From NCBI RefSeq assembly GCF_000423865.1, contig NZ_AUIU01000019.1, positions 1 to 64,000 on the forward strand: a DNA stretch of 64,000 nucleotides, read 5' to 3'. Made by a program: the position numbers and the translations under genes. Below are positions 26,804 through 35,788 of the stretch, piece after piece (within the stretch, counting starts at the first letter, position 1; every line of letters begins with the position of its first letter). The notes below the pieces were generated by a model. It had not been told where the DNA came from, did not search any database, and saw only the letters and a list, made by a program, of their open reading frames with translations. Origin of the DNA: Thermodesulfovibrio thiophilus DSM 17215 (GTDB lineage: Bacteria > Nitrospirota > Thermodesulfovibrionia > Thermodesulfovibrionales > Thermodesulfovibrionaceae).

Positions 26804-28540
26804 ATGAAAAAACTAACACTTTTTATAGTCTTTTTATTTCTGAGTTTCAATTCTCTGGTTTTTGCAACAGAAACGAAAAAACATTCAGAAGATGTAGATA
26901 TATTCAACATTTCTGGAACAATTCTTGATTCACACAGAGAACCTGTTAAAGAGGCAGAGATAAGAGTCTTTGTGAATGAAAATCCTTATAAAATAATAGT
27001 AGACCATAAAGAGATTGATAAAACAGTGACTTCTTCTCATGGAACTTTTCAGATCAGTTTTAATCTTAAAGAAGGCATGATTAATACAGCAAAGATTCAG
27101 ATTGAGATTGTAAAGAGTTCATATAAAAAGACCACAGTGGAGCTTAAAAAAAATGATTTTGCTGTTAAAGAAAATAAGTTTTATCTAACAAAGGACATAA
27201 TACTTAACAGAAGTCTTGGACCGGCATTCTGGCTAGCTACTGGAGTGTTTTTAGTGTCATATGCTCTTATTTCCTGTGAACTGCTTCACAGAACAGTTGC
27301 TGCAATGCTGGGTGCTTCAACAATGTTAATACTCACCTACACTGCTGGAGTGATAAATCCAGAGTTTCACATCATATCATTTCAACGAGCCATAGAAGCT
27401 ATTGATATGAATGTCATATTTCTATTAATGGGAATGATGATCATCATCGGAGTTTTAAAACACACAGGAGTTTTCCAGTGGTTTGCTTACATATCTTACA
27501 GGATTGCGAGGGGAAATGTAATGATGCTTGCTGTAATTTCATGTTTTTTCATAGCTATTTCAGCTGCATTTCTTGATAATGTTACAACAATGCTTTTATA
27601 CACACCAGTATTAATAGAGATTGCCATAACTTTAAAGATAAATCCACTTTCTTTGCTTATTCCAGGGATAATGGCATCAAACATAGGTGGTACAGCAACC
27701 CTCATAGGAGATCCTCCAAATATAATGATTGGCTCATATACAGGTTTAACATTTATGCAGTTTGTCTATGCCCTTACTCCATCAGTTGTTATCTGTCTTA
27801 TAGTTCTTGCTATATATAACAAGTTTTTCTATTCAAAGGAATACAAAAAGGGAAGAGTTGATGATATAAATTCTTTCATAAGCTATTTAAGAGAAGAGTA
27901 CAGAATAACAGACAGAACACTTCTTGCCTATGGAGTCTTTGTAATGTTACTGGTTATAGCATTTTTTGTTACACATGGATACTGGCACATGGAAGTAAGC
28001 ATTCCTGCACTTTTTGGAGCAGGGATTCTTTTTACCTATGCAGTTTTAACCAGGAGAGTAAAACTTCTTGAACTGATAGAAAAAGATATTGAATGGACAA
28101 CTCTTCTTTTCTTTATGTTTTTGTTTATAATAGTTGGTGCTGTAGAGGAAGCAGGACTACTTTCAGTAATTGCAGACTGGGTTTATGGAGTATCAGCAGG
28201 AAATCTCACGGTTGCAATATGCATGATTTTATGGGTATCGGCAATAATGAGTGCTTTTGTGGACAATATTCCCTTTACAGCAACAATGTTACCAATTGTT
28301 GCCTATCTGAGTAAAGTGATTCCAGGAGCAGAGAGCAATGTTCTTTGGTGGGCACTGGCATTTGGTGCGTGTTTTGGAGGGAATGGAACTTTAATAGGAG
28401 CATCTGCTAATGTAGTAACAATAGGGATTGCAGAGTCTGCTGGTTATAAAATCAGCTTTTTTGGATTCATGAAGTATGCTTTTTTGTATATGATAATAAC
28501 TGTGGCAATAGCAAATATATGGCTACTTCTTTTTTATTAA
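26804..28540 (+). CDS. ArsB/NhaD-type ion transporter with N-terminal exported domain
   Basis: 578 residues. A signal peptide or first helix (1-21) precedes a beta-sandwich domain of about 120 residues resembling carboxypeptidase regulatory-like repeats (NISGTILDSHREPVKEAEI). From about 145 an ion-transporter (IT superfamily) fold follows with about twelve helices and two conserved repeats: FLDNVTTMLLYTPVLI with ASNIGGTATLIGDPPNI, and FVDNIPFTATMLPIV with CFGGNGTLIGASANVV. Relatives move sodium, arsenite or organic anions. The exported beta domain is an unusual addition. Confidence 0.85.
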   Translation: MKKLTLFIVFLFLSFNSLVFATETKKHSEDVDIFNISGTILDSHREPVKEAEIRVFVNENPYKIIVDHKEIDKTVTSSHGTFQISFNLKEGMINTAKIQIEIVKSSYKKTTVELKKNDFAVKENKFYLTKDIILNRSLGPAFWLATGVFLVSYALISCELLHRTVAAMLGASTMLILTYTAGVINPEFHIISFQRAIEAIDMNVIFLLMGMMIIIGVLKHTGVFQWFAYISYRIARGNVMMLAVISCFFIAISAAFLDNVTTMLLYTPVLIEIAITLKINPLSLLIPGIMASNIGGTATLIGDPPNIMIGSYTGLTFMQFVYALTPSVVICLIVLAIYNKFFYSKEYKKGRVDDINSFISYLREEYRITDRTLLAYGVFVMLLVIAFFVTHGYWHMEVSIPALFGAGILFTYAVLTRRVKLLELIEKDIEWTTLLFFMFLFIIVGAVEEAGLLSVIADWVYGVSAGNLTVAICMILWVSAIMSAFVDNIPFTATMLPIVAYLSKVIPGAESNVLWWALAFGACFGGNGTLIGASANVVTIGIAESAGYKISFFGFMKYAFLYMIITVAIANIWLLLFY

Positions 28541-28601
28541 AGGACAGCTCTATTTAAATAGTGCATAAATCAGAAAACATTAAATTCTGGAGGTTAAATA
28601 T

Positions 28602-29537
28602 ATGGTTAAGTTTCCATTTGAAAAGGTATTATTACCGGTTGACAGAAGTGAACATTCAAAGCGAGCTGTAAAATTCGCAGGTAAACTTTTTTCTTCTATT
28701 GAAAATTACATTTCAAACATTACAATTCTTCATGTTATAACAGGTGGATTTTTAAGCAAACATATCAAGAATATAGACTTTAGGGCAGAAAGTTTAAAAG
28801 ATTCAGAATTTTTTGAAAAACTTAAGGATAAGCATTACGAAGAAAATATTAAACCATTTCTTGATGAGTATGAACAACTCTTAAGAAATGAAGGAGTAAA
28901 ACTAAATTTAAATCAGATTATTCTGGAGGGAGACCCTGGAAATACAATAATTGAATACGCTTTACGAGAGGGATTTTCCACTGTAATGCTTTCACGTCGT
29001 GGTATGTCTCCATTGAAAAGCCTGTTTCTTGGCAGCGTTTCTGAAAAAATCGTCTATGGACTGGTTAACCAGAATATCTACCTTATAGGAAATAAAATGG
29101 CAGAGGACTATCCTGTTTCAAAAGTTTTAGTTCCTGTTGATGGCTCAGAATATTCCATGAAAGCAGTTGAACATGCTGTATATCTTACAAAAATCTTAAA
29201 AAAAATACAGGAAATTACAATTTTCAGGGTCATAAATGTTTCTCTTTATCTTGAACGATTAAAACAAGGAATTGATCCTGAAGAGGAAGCAAAAGATATT
29301 CTAATTAAAACTAAAAGAAAATTTTTAGAAGAAGTTGCTGAAGATATTATTAAAACTAAAATTAATGTTGGATTTCCTGCAGAAGAGGTGGTTAAAGAGA
29401 TACATGATGGAAACTATAATCTTGTTGTAATGGGACGACGAGGCCGTTCTGTACTTAAAGATTTAATTATTGGTGGAGTTAGCTCAGCAGTAATAAATAG
29501 ATGTTTTGAGCCTACAATAGCTATTATAAACCTATAA
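28602..29537 (+). CDS. Tandem universal stress protein
   Basis: Two Usp domains, about 1-160 and 168-311. The first starts KVLLPVDRSEHSKRAVKF and ends with LSRRGMSPLKSLFLGSVSEK. The second starts KVLVPVDGSEYSMKAVEH and ends GRRGRSVLKDLIIGGVSSAV. Both nucleotide loops are kept. A strong ribosome binding site (TGGAGG) precedes the ATG. It closes the GntR-CBS-transporter set, and the terminator at 29678 lies downstream. Confidence 0.9.
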   Translation: MVKFPFEKVLLPVDRSEHSKRAVKFAGKLFSSIENYISNITILHVITGGFLSKHIKNIDFRAESLKDSEFFEKLKDKHYEENIKPFLDEYEQLLRNEGVKLNLNQIILEGDPGNTIIEYALREGFSTVMLSRRGMSPLKSLFLGSVSEKIVYGLVNQNIYLIGNKMAEDYPVSKVLVPVDGSEYSMKAVEHAVYLTKILKKIQEITIFRVINVSLYLERLKQGIDPEEEAKDILIKTKRKFLEEVAEDIIKTKINVGFPAEEVVKEIHDGNYNLVVMGRRGRSVLKDLIIGGVSSAVINRCFEPTIAIINL

Positions 29538-29677
29538 CAATAAAAAATTTATACCTTCATTTGAGGAATGATGCGTTTAAACACAGGAATATATTAGTAG
29601 ATAAAAGAATTTACATATAGTTTAAGTAAAGGTTAAAGAATCGCTAAAAAGTTTTGATATCAAACAATGGTCTTTTT

Positions 29678-29712
29678 AAGAAAGGAGGCTTTGAAGCCTC
29701 CTTTCTTTTTAA
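29678..29712 (+). terminator. Rho-independent terminator
   Basis: A perfect 14-base stem (AAGAAAGGAGGCTT with AAGCCTCCTTTCTT) and a 2-base loop are followed by TTTTT on the plus strand. It ends plus-strand transcription from the Usp side and directly abuts the convergent membrane protein gene. Confidence 0.85.
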
Positions 29713-30125
29713 TGTCCTCCGACTTGAAGAACTCCTGATGCAGCAAGTATTAATATTAAGCATTCTGCTAATGCAAAAATAAAATAAGCTGTATCTTTTT
29801 TCTTTAGAAAAATTGGTAGTATTCTTATATAACAGAACACTGTAATACTTCCAAGAAATGCAATTGGAACAAAGTTTAAAAAATCTCCTTTTGTCACTAA
29901 CGTTAACCATGTCCATCCAGAATGTATTTCCGCTGCTGTCATATACTCATGGGCTTTTAATTTCCAATATTTTGGCAAATCAGAAATAGGAATATGTGCA
30001 GGAAGTATACCCAATACATAAATAAAAAAAGTTATGATAAGCAATATAAGTCCTATTTTCATTCCTAAATCAAGCAGTTTCGCATAAACAACCTGCTCTT
30101 CTTTAGCATTATCATATTGTGTCAT
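29709..30125 (-). CDS. Small four-helix membrane protein partnered with TauE/SafE
   Basis: 138 residues with membrane segments at about 19-38, 74-90 (amphipathic), 84-105 and 112-132. A DUF1634-like identity is possible but not certain. The start is ATG at 30125, with GGAGG five bases upstream; the longer frame to 30164 runs into the previous gene. It lies 22 bases after the TauE/SafE-type gene on the same strand, so it is likely an accessory subunit of that exporter. Confidence 0.7.
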   Translation of the reverse strand: MTQYDNAKEEQVVYAKLLDLGMKIGLILLIITFFIYVLGILPAHIPISDLPKYWKLKAHEYMTAAEIHSGWTWLTLVTKGDFLNFVPIAFLGSITVFCYIRILPIFLKKKDTAYFIFALAECLILILAASGVLQVGGH

Positions 30126-30147
30126 TGATAAACCTCCATTTTTAAAG

Positions 30148-31092
30148 TTATTTCCATATTTCAAGTCCTTTAAGCAAGGCTCTTAATCCTGCAAAAAGAA
30201 GCATAATTATAACAACATATCTAACTATTTTAGGTTTTGCTACAGCAAGAATTCTAACTCCAACTACTGACCCGAGCATAATTCCAATAATGCTCGGAAC
30301 AACTATCATAGGCATAACAGCACCATTATTAAGATAGATCCATGCAGCAGATGTATCCGTTATTGACAGAAGAAATTTACTTGTAGCAACAGAGACCTTA
30401 AGAGGAGCCCCCATCAAAAGATTCAACACTGGAACATTTGCCCAACCCGCACCAAGACCAAACATACCTGCCATTAATCCAATCACTATAAATAGACAAA
30501 GAGCCTGCGGTGTTCTACAAACCTTCCATTCAATTTCCTTTCCAGTTGATATTTCATTATATACTCCACTTATCTTTAATACCTGTGAAAGTGTATCTGC
30601 TTTTTTAACTTCTGGATATTCAGATTTTTTTGCAAGAAACATTATCACCACTATAAAAAGAATTGTTCCACCGAGTGCTATATTCACTACTTTAGATGGA
30701 AGGGCAAGTCCTATCATGGCACCTACTATTGAAGAAGCAGAGGCTATCAATGCAAGAGGAATTGCCAACCTTAAATCAGCAAAACCTCTTTTTAAAAGTC
30801 CTGGACCAGCAGCCAGAGCTCCTGATAAAGCCACAAAAAGTCCTGCACCTCTAACAAAATCCATACTAAATGGGAAAAATCCTCCAACAATAGGAACAAA
30901 CAAAACTCCTCCACCAACACCACCTAAAACAGCCAATACACCCAATATAAATGTTGTAATAAACAAAATAACCGGCCATGCCCACCATGGCATTGTACTG
31001 TTAACAGATGTTTCTGAAGCTGCAAAAACAGGACCAGCAAGGAACAAAGAGCAAAGCATCACCAGAATAATCCAGCTTAGAAAATTTTTCAT
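30148..31092 (-). CDS. TauE/SafE-family exporter (first copy), with signal-like N-terminus
   Basis: 314 residues. An N-terminal signal-like segment (1-24, ending AGPVFAA) precedes eight or so helices. TauE repeats are visible as FILGVLAVLGGVGGGVLFVPIV (first 20 of these residues at about 49) and LMAGMFGLGAGWANVPVLNL (about 205). Family members export sulfite, sulfoacetate or other organosulfur anions. AAGGAGG precedes the ATG. It shares only the family, not close similarity, with the second copy at 40.5 kb. Confidence 0.88.
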   Translation of the reverse strand: MKNFLSWIILVMLCSLFLAGPVFAASETSVNSTMPWWAWPVILFITTFILGVLAVLGGVGGGVLFVPIVGGFFPFSMDFVRGAGLFVALSGALAAGPGLLKRGFADLRLAIPLALIASASSIVGAMIGLALPSKVVNIALGGTILFIVVIMFLAKKSEYPEVKKADTLSQVLKISGVYNEISTGKEIEWKVCRTPQALCLFIVIGLMAGMFGLGAGWANVPVLNLLMGAPLKVSVATSKFLLSITDTSAAWIYLNNGAVMPMIVVPSIIGIMLGSVVGVRILAVAKPKIVRYVVIIMLLFAGLRALLKGLEIWK

Positions 31093-31256
31093 TCTAACCT
31101 CCTTACATTTTGAGATATAAGATTATAAAATTATTACATAAATTGATCTGAAAGGTGTTATTATAATTTTTTATAGATGAATAATTTATAATTTCTTTAC
31201 ATTTTTTTTGTTTTTTTTTAATATCTTTTAAAGACCTAAAAAATTAGGAGGTAAAT

Positions 31257-31718
31257 ATGGGAAGACAGATGAGAGTTTTACTGGTAGATGATGAAGTGGA
31301 GTTTATAAAAACTCTTGCCAAAAGACTCGAAATGAGAGAATTAAAACCAGATACTGTATATAGTGGAGAAGAAGCAATTAAGTATGCTGAAGAACAAGAA
31401 CCAGATGTAATTGTTCTTGATTTAAGAATGCCAGGCATGGATGGAATTGAAGTTTTAAAACAGATAAGGGGTGCATATCCTACAACACAGGTTATTATCC
31501 TTACTGCTCATGGAACTGAGAAGGATCAAGAAGAAGCTCAAAAACTGGGAGCTTATGAGTTTCTGAGAAAACCTGTTGATATTGAAACTCTTATGGATAA
31601 GATTAAGGGAGCTTATAAAAGAAAGCTTGAACTTACAATGTCTGCTATTGCTTTTGCTGAGGAAGGTGAATTTGATACTGCAAGAAAAATAATGGAAAAC
31701 AAGGAACAAAATAAATAA
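31257..31718 (+). CDS. Response regulator: receiver plus FAEEGEFDTAR tail
   Basis: Residues 5-120 are a CheY-like receiver (VLLVDDEVEF, phospho-acceptor Asp in VIVLDLRMPGMDG, Thr/Lys switch in ILTAHGT and LRKPVD). No DNA-binding domain follows. Instead a 33-residue tail carries MSAIAFAEEGEFDTARKIM, a motif also found in the proteins at 37.4 and 39.8 kb. AGGAGG precedes the ATG. It is divergent from the TauE gene and convergent with a kinase-like gene. I infer an output by protein contact. Confidence 0.88.
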   Translation: MGRQMRVLLVDDEVEFIKTLAKRLEMRELKPDTVYSGEEAIKYAEEQEPDVIVLDLRMPGMDGIEVLKQIRGAYPTTQVIILTAHGTEKDQEEAQKLGAYEFLRKPVDIETLMDKIKGAYKRKLELTMSAIAFAEEGEFDTARKIMENKEQNK

Positions 31719-31719
31719 T

Positions 31720-32349
31720 TTATACTGGTATATTTATTGTAATTATTTTTTCATCACTTGAGATGCTTATATCAGTCAGGTATGCAATTTCTTGAATATT
31801 TGATAATGGCCAGATTTCTGTTACGGGTGTTTCTATGAATTCGCCTTCGTATTTTATGACGATCCTTATTATATTATTTTCTGATGTAATACTAACAACT
31901 ATGGAACTATCTGGTATGGATTTTTTTAAAAAACTATCTACAGCGTAAAATATCAGAAACTGCAATATAAATGGAGAGCTTTCTATAGTAGGAATATTTG
32001 ATTGTAAATTATACTTCAGAGAAACTTTTTTCCTGTTTAAATATCTTTTAAGAAGTTCAAAGATTTCTTCAAAAACTGAACTCAATACAAATGTGCTTTT
32101 AAGATTGTCCATTCTATGAGCAAATCTGTTAAAGTAATTAATAAAATTAACACTCTTATTTATCTGATTGGTAATTGCTTCTAAACTTTCTTTAATGAGG
32201 GGCATCTCTTTCTTATCAATTGATTTTTTATCCTTACATATATCACTGATTAACCCTGCTGATTCTTTTATTAAAGCAAGATGGTTGTTAATTTCATGAG
32301 TAAAGTCTGCTATAATTTTAGCTATAAAGGCAATTGGTTTTTCTAACAT
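31720..32349 (-). CDS. Degenerate histidine kinase, ChpT-like phosphotransferase candidate
   Basis: 209 residues. A dimerisation/H-box helix pair carries DFTHEINNHLALIKESAGL (about 15-33). The C-terminal half follows the ATPase fold in outline, but the N-box Asn is replaced (LQFLIFYAVDSF) and the G-boxes are absent, so ATP binding is unlikely. Size and layout match pseudo-kinase phosphotransferases of the ChpT kind. Its H-box closely resembles that of the sensor kinase two genes upstream. It is coupled to a lone receiver (stop and start overlap by one base). Confidence 0.7.
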   Translation of the reverse strand: MLEKPIAFIAKIIADFTHEINNHLALIKESAGLISDICKDKKSIDKKEMPLIKESLEAITNQINKSVNFINYFNRFAHRMDNLKSTFVLSSVFEEIFELLKRYLNRKKVSLKYNLQSNIPTIESSPFILQFLIFYAVDSFLKKSIPDSSIVVSITSENNIIRIVIKYEGEFIETPVTEIWPLSNIQEIAYLTDISISSDEKIITINIPV

Positions 32350-32723
32350 TACATAGTCCCTCTTTTTAGTTTTGCATTGTCTATCTTAGATACTAATTCA
32401 TCAATATCAACAGGTTTAATGAGATAATCATAAGCTCCATGCATGAGACTTTTATTTATTCTCTCCGCATCTCCGTAACCTGACATCATAATAACCTGAA
32501 TTGTTGGATTTATTTCCTTTATTTTTTTTAAAATTTCCATTCCATCCATATCCTGTAATCCAATATCCAGGATAACCACATCCGGCGTTTCATTTAGAAG
32601 TTTAATTCCATCTATAAAATTTGTAACACCATGTGCATCATAGCCTCTAAGATTTAATCTCTCCGTTAGAGTTGATACTAATTCAGCTTCATCATCAATT
32701 ATCAGTAATTTTGCCTTTTTCAT
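32349..32723 (-). CDS. Single-domain response regulator
   Basis: 124 residues, receiver only: LLIIDDEAELVSTL, acceptor Asp in VVILDIGLQDMDG (about 53), switch Ser in IMMSGYGDAERI, Lys in LIKPVDIDEL. It overlaps the sensor kinase gene upstream by 29 bases and has its own GGAGG. Lone receivers usually act as phosphorelay intermediates or bind a partner. Its neighbours, a full kinase and a pseudo-kinase, support a relay role. Confidence 0.9.
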   Translation of the reverse strand: MKKAKLLIIDDEAELVSTLTERLNLRGYDAHGVTNFIDGIKLLNETPDVVILDIGLQDMDGMEILKKIKEINPTIQVIMMSGYGDAERINKSLMHGAYDYLIKPVDIDELVSKIDNAKLKRGTM

Positions 32724-34422
32724 TTAATTCCTCCATGTCAGGATTAATAGGGATTTTTATTGTAAAGGTTGTTCCCTGATCAATTTCACTTTCTACATGA
32801 ATGTCTCCACCAAGTTTTTTAATAATTCCGTATGAAATATACAATCCCAGCCCTGTGCCCTTTTTCTTAGTAGAATAAAAAGGTTCAAAGATATGTTTTA
32901 AGACATCCTTCGGAATACCACTACCGTTGTCTTGAATTGAGATTTCTAAATAGTTTGAGTCAGATAATCTGGTTTGAATTTTAATTGTTCCCCCTTGAGG
33001 TACAGCATCAACTGCATTATTGATGATATTCAACAATACCTGCTGAAGTTGTCCTTTATCCGTTATAATTTTCGGTAAGGTGTCCTGAAAATCGTAAACT
33101 ATATTTATTCCTTTTGATTGGATTTCTTTTTCTATAAATCCAAGAACTTCTTCGATCACGTCATTAACATTAATATCTTCTTTGCCGATATTTATTCTTC
33201 TTGAAAAACTTAAAAGTCGGTGTGTTATCGTTCTACATCGTGTAACACTATTCTGAATTGAGTCTATAAGTTGAATAAATCTGTCTTTATTTTTTGACAG
33301 GTCACCATATTGAAGTAAATCTTTCATGAGTCCTGCTTGTTCATTTATTATGGCAAGAGGATTATTTATCTCATGTGCAACTCCAGCTGCAAGTCTTCCG
33401 ATTGAGGCAAGTTTATCAGCATGTTCTGCATTTGCAATAGCTATTTCTCGTTCATGGTCAGCCTGTTTTATTCTGTTAATCAATGTATTTATTGATTTTG
33501 TTATAACAATGAAGGTGATTATTATACTTAAAAGACTTATCAACATAACTTCTTTAGTGAAAAAAGACGGAATTTTTTCATAAGGTCGTGAACATATTAT
33601 AGTAACAAGTATCCATGGCGTATCTTTTATTGGAACATAGGATATATAGGCTTGCTTTTTATTGAGTTCAATATCATATATTGAAACATTCTTTTTATCG
33701 CTTTTTATTTTTAAGTTGTTTAATTTCAAGGGCTCAAGAACATTACCAAAAAGTTTAGAATTGGTCTGAAGAATATGTTCGTTGTTTAAAAGAAAAACAT
33801 CATCCATAGAGCTGATTTCAAGATTTGAGATGAGTTTTTGAAGCACATCCATGTTTATTGATACTCTTAAAAGCCAGAATTTATCATGGGATGTTGACTC
33901 TTTTTTTATCACAATTGAAAAGTGAGGAATTTTTCTATAACCAAGAAATACACTTGTTACATAATCTGTTCTAAAAAACATTTCTTTAAACCAATCTGCT
34001 TGAGAATAGTCTTTACCTTTAAGATTATATGGTCCTGTATAAAGTAGCTGTATGCCTCTATCATCAATTATTCCCATATCAACAATGCCTTCAAATTCAC
34101 TTTTAAAGTTGGAAAATAATTGTACAAACTTTTTTTCATCTGAGAAATAGTTTTCAGGATAAGAATTTACAAGAAATTTAAGAGCTGAGATTCTTTCAGA
34201 AATAAAAAACTCAAGAGCATGCCTTGTTTCTTCCATTTGCCATTTTAGATTATTTTTGAATTCTGTATGAACTATTTGATCAATCCATAAATATGTAATT
34301 GTAACAACAATGACAAGGGGTATTACAGAGAAAAAAGTATTCAATACTATTAATCTAAATTTAAGATGAAAATATCTTTCTTCGCGAAACTTAGTAATAA
34401 ATTGTTTAATAAGATTAAACAT
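32695..34422 (-). CDS. Membrane sensor histidine kinase with Cache-type sensor
   Basis: 575 residues. Membrane helix at about 25-48, an extracytoplasmic dCache-like domain (about 55-285, with MGIIDDRGIQLLYTGPYNLK), a second helix at about 292-312, then HisKA with the phospho-His in GVAHEINNPLAIINEQAG (about 350). A complete HATPase follows (IINNAVDAV, DNGSGIPKDVLKHIFEPFY, GTGLGLYISY). It probably senses a small extracytoplasmic ligand and feeds the receiver gene that overlaps its end. Confidence 0.93.
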   Translation of the reverse strand: MFNLIKQFITKFREERYFHLKFRLIVLNTFFSVIPLVIVVTITYLWIDQIVHTEFKNNLKWQMEETRHALEFFISERISALKFLVNSYPENYFSDEKKFVQLFSNFKSEFEGIVDMGIIDDRGIQLLYTGPYNLKGKDYSQADWFKEMFFRTDYVTSVFLGYRKIPHFSIVIKKESTSHDKFWLLRVSINMDVLQKLISNLEISSMDDVFLLNNEHILQTNSKLFGNVLEPLKLNNLKIKSDKKNVSIYDIELNKKQAYISYVPIKDTPWILVTIICSRPYEKIPSFFTKEVMLISLLSIIITFIVITKSINTLINRIKQADHEREIAIANAEHADKLASIGRLAAGVAHEINNPLAIINEQAGLMKDLLQYGDLSKNKDRFIQLIDSIQNSVTRCRTITHRLLSFSRRINIGKEDINVNDVIEEVLGFIEKEIQSKGINIVYDFQDTLPKIITDKGQLQQVLLNIINNAVDAVPQGGTIKIQTRLSDSNYLEISIQDNGSGIPKDVLKHIFEPFYSTKKKGTGLGLYISYGIIKKLGGDIHVESEIDQGTTFTIKIPINPDMEELNEKGKITDN

Positions 34423-34440
34423 TCGTTACATTATAGCAAA

Positions 34441-35787
34441 TTAGTTTTCAAGTCTGTAATTTTTAATTTTTCTCCACAGAGAGACTCTATCAATTCCCAG
34501 TATCTGCGCTGCAAGAGTTTTATTATTGTAAACTTCTTTTAATACCCATTTAATATATTCTCTTTCAACTTCTTCAAGAGTCATAAACTTACCTTCTTTT
34601 TTTGTAAATACTTTAATTTTTAATTCTTTGAGATCATCTGGAAGATGTTCAATTGCAATCTGTGAGGAACTGCACAGCACAACTGCTCTTTCAATAAGAT
34701 TTTCTAACTCTCTTACATTGCCTGGATATTTATAGTTTAAAAGAATATTTAATACTTCTTCTGAGATTTTTGTCACGTTTTTTTTCATCAAATAAGAGTA
34801 TTTTTTCAAAAAATAAGCCACCAGCAATGGAATATCATCCTGCCTTTCCCTTAATGGTGGAATTTCCAGATTGACAACATTCAATCTGTAATAAAGGTCT
34901 TCCCGGAATTTGCCTTTTTTAACCTCGTCTCTTATATCCTTATTCGTTGCTGCTATAAACCTTACATCCACATGGACAGGAATTGTTCCTCCTAATCGGA
35001 AAAATTCTTTTTCCTGAATTACTCTTAAAAGTTTAGCCTGCATGGTTAAAGACATTTCTGTTATTTCATCAAGGAATAGAGTGCCTGATGAAGCTATTTC
35101 AATCAAGCCTTTTTTAAATGTGGTAGCCCCTGTAAAAGCTCCTTTTTCATGCCCAAAAAGCTCATTTGAGAGAAGTTCTTCTGTAAAAGCTCCGCAATTT
35201 ACTGCCAGAAAAGATCTATTTTTCCTTAATGAATTAAGATGAATATATCTTGCAAAAAGTTCCTTCCCTGTTCCACTTTCTCCGGTTATCAATACACTGC
35301 AGTCTGTAGGAGCTATCTGGCGGGCTATTTCCAGAAGTTTAAGCATTTTACTGTTTTGAGTAATAATGTTAATTTTTTCGTGGAAATCAAGTTGCTCTCT
35401 GAGATGTTTAACTTCTTTTTTTAGATTTATCTTTTCATCGGCTTCTTTAATAATTTTACGAATAATCTCTAATTTAAAGGGTTTGGAAATATAATAAAAT
35501 GCTCCCTCTCTCATTGCCTCAACAGCGTTTTCCACTGTAGCATAGCCTGTTATCATTATAACCTCTGTATCTGGATAGAGACTCTTACATTTTCTTAATA
35601 TTTCAAATCCATCAATCTTTTCCATTTTTATATCAGTTAAAACTATGTCAAATGGCTGTTCTTCAATAAGTTTTAAAGCCTCTAAACCACTATCTGTAGC
35701 AACCACGTCATAGTTTTCTTTTTTTAATACATGTTCTAGATTTTTCAGCGTTATTTTTTCATCATCTACTACAAGAATCTTCGTCAT
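34441..35787 (-). CDS. NtrC-type sigma-54 activator
   Basis: Receiver at 1-118 (ILVVDDEKITLKNLEHVLKK, acceptor Asp in DIVLTDIKMEKIDG), AAA+ domain at about 140-375 (Walker A GESGTGKELFARYIH, sigma-54 contact loop GAFTGA, LFLDEITEM), and a Fis-type helix-turn-helix at the end (AAQILGIDRVSLWRKIKNY). It requires sigma-54. Likely targets are the two -24/-12 promoters at 37.4 and 39.8 kb. Its receiver is strikingly similar to that in the Lon-type protease at 37.6 kb. It sits next to the sensor kinase downstream of 37.2 kb. Confidence 0.95.
   Translation of the reverse strand: MTKILVVDDEKITLKNLEHVLKKENYDVVATDSGLEALKLIEEQPFDIVLTDIKMEKIDGFEILRKCKSLYPDTEVIMITGYATVENAVEAMREGAFYYISKPFKLEIIRKIIKEADEKINLKKEVKHLREQLDFHEKINIITQNSKMLKLLEIARQIAPTDCSVLITGESGTGKELFARYIHLNSLRKNRSFLAVNCGAFTEELLSNELFGHEKGAFTGATTFKKGLIEIASSGTLFLDEITEMSLTMQAKLLRVIQEKEFFRLGGTIPVHVDVRFIAATNKDIRDEVKKGKFREDLYYRLNVVNLEIPPLRERQDDIPLLVAYFLKKYSYLMKKNVTKISEEVLNILLNYKYPGNVRELENLIERAVVLCSSSQIAIEHLPDDLKELKIKVFTKKEGKFMTLEEVEREYIKWVLKEVYNNKTLAAQILGIDRVSLWRKIKNYRLEN
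35709..35745. repeat. 37-base identity with 39225-39261 (receiver-domain paralogy)
   Basis: This segment of the NtrC-type gene, coding for the receiver residues KNLEHVLKKENY and flanks, is base-for-base identical to the matching part of the Lon-receiver gene. Synonymous sites agree too, so the copy is recent or is maintained by gene conversion. Confidence 0.85.
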
Positions 35788-35788
35788 T

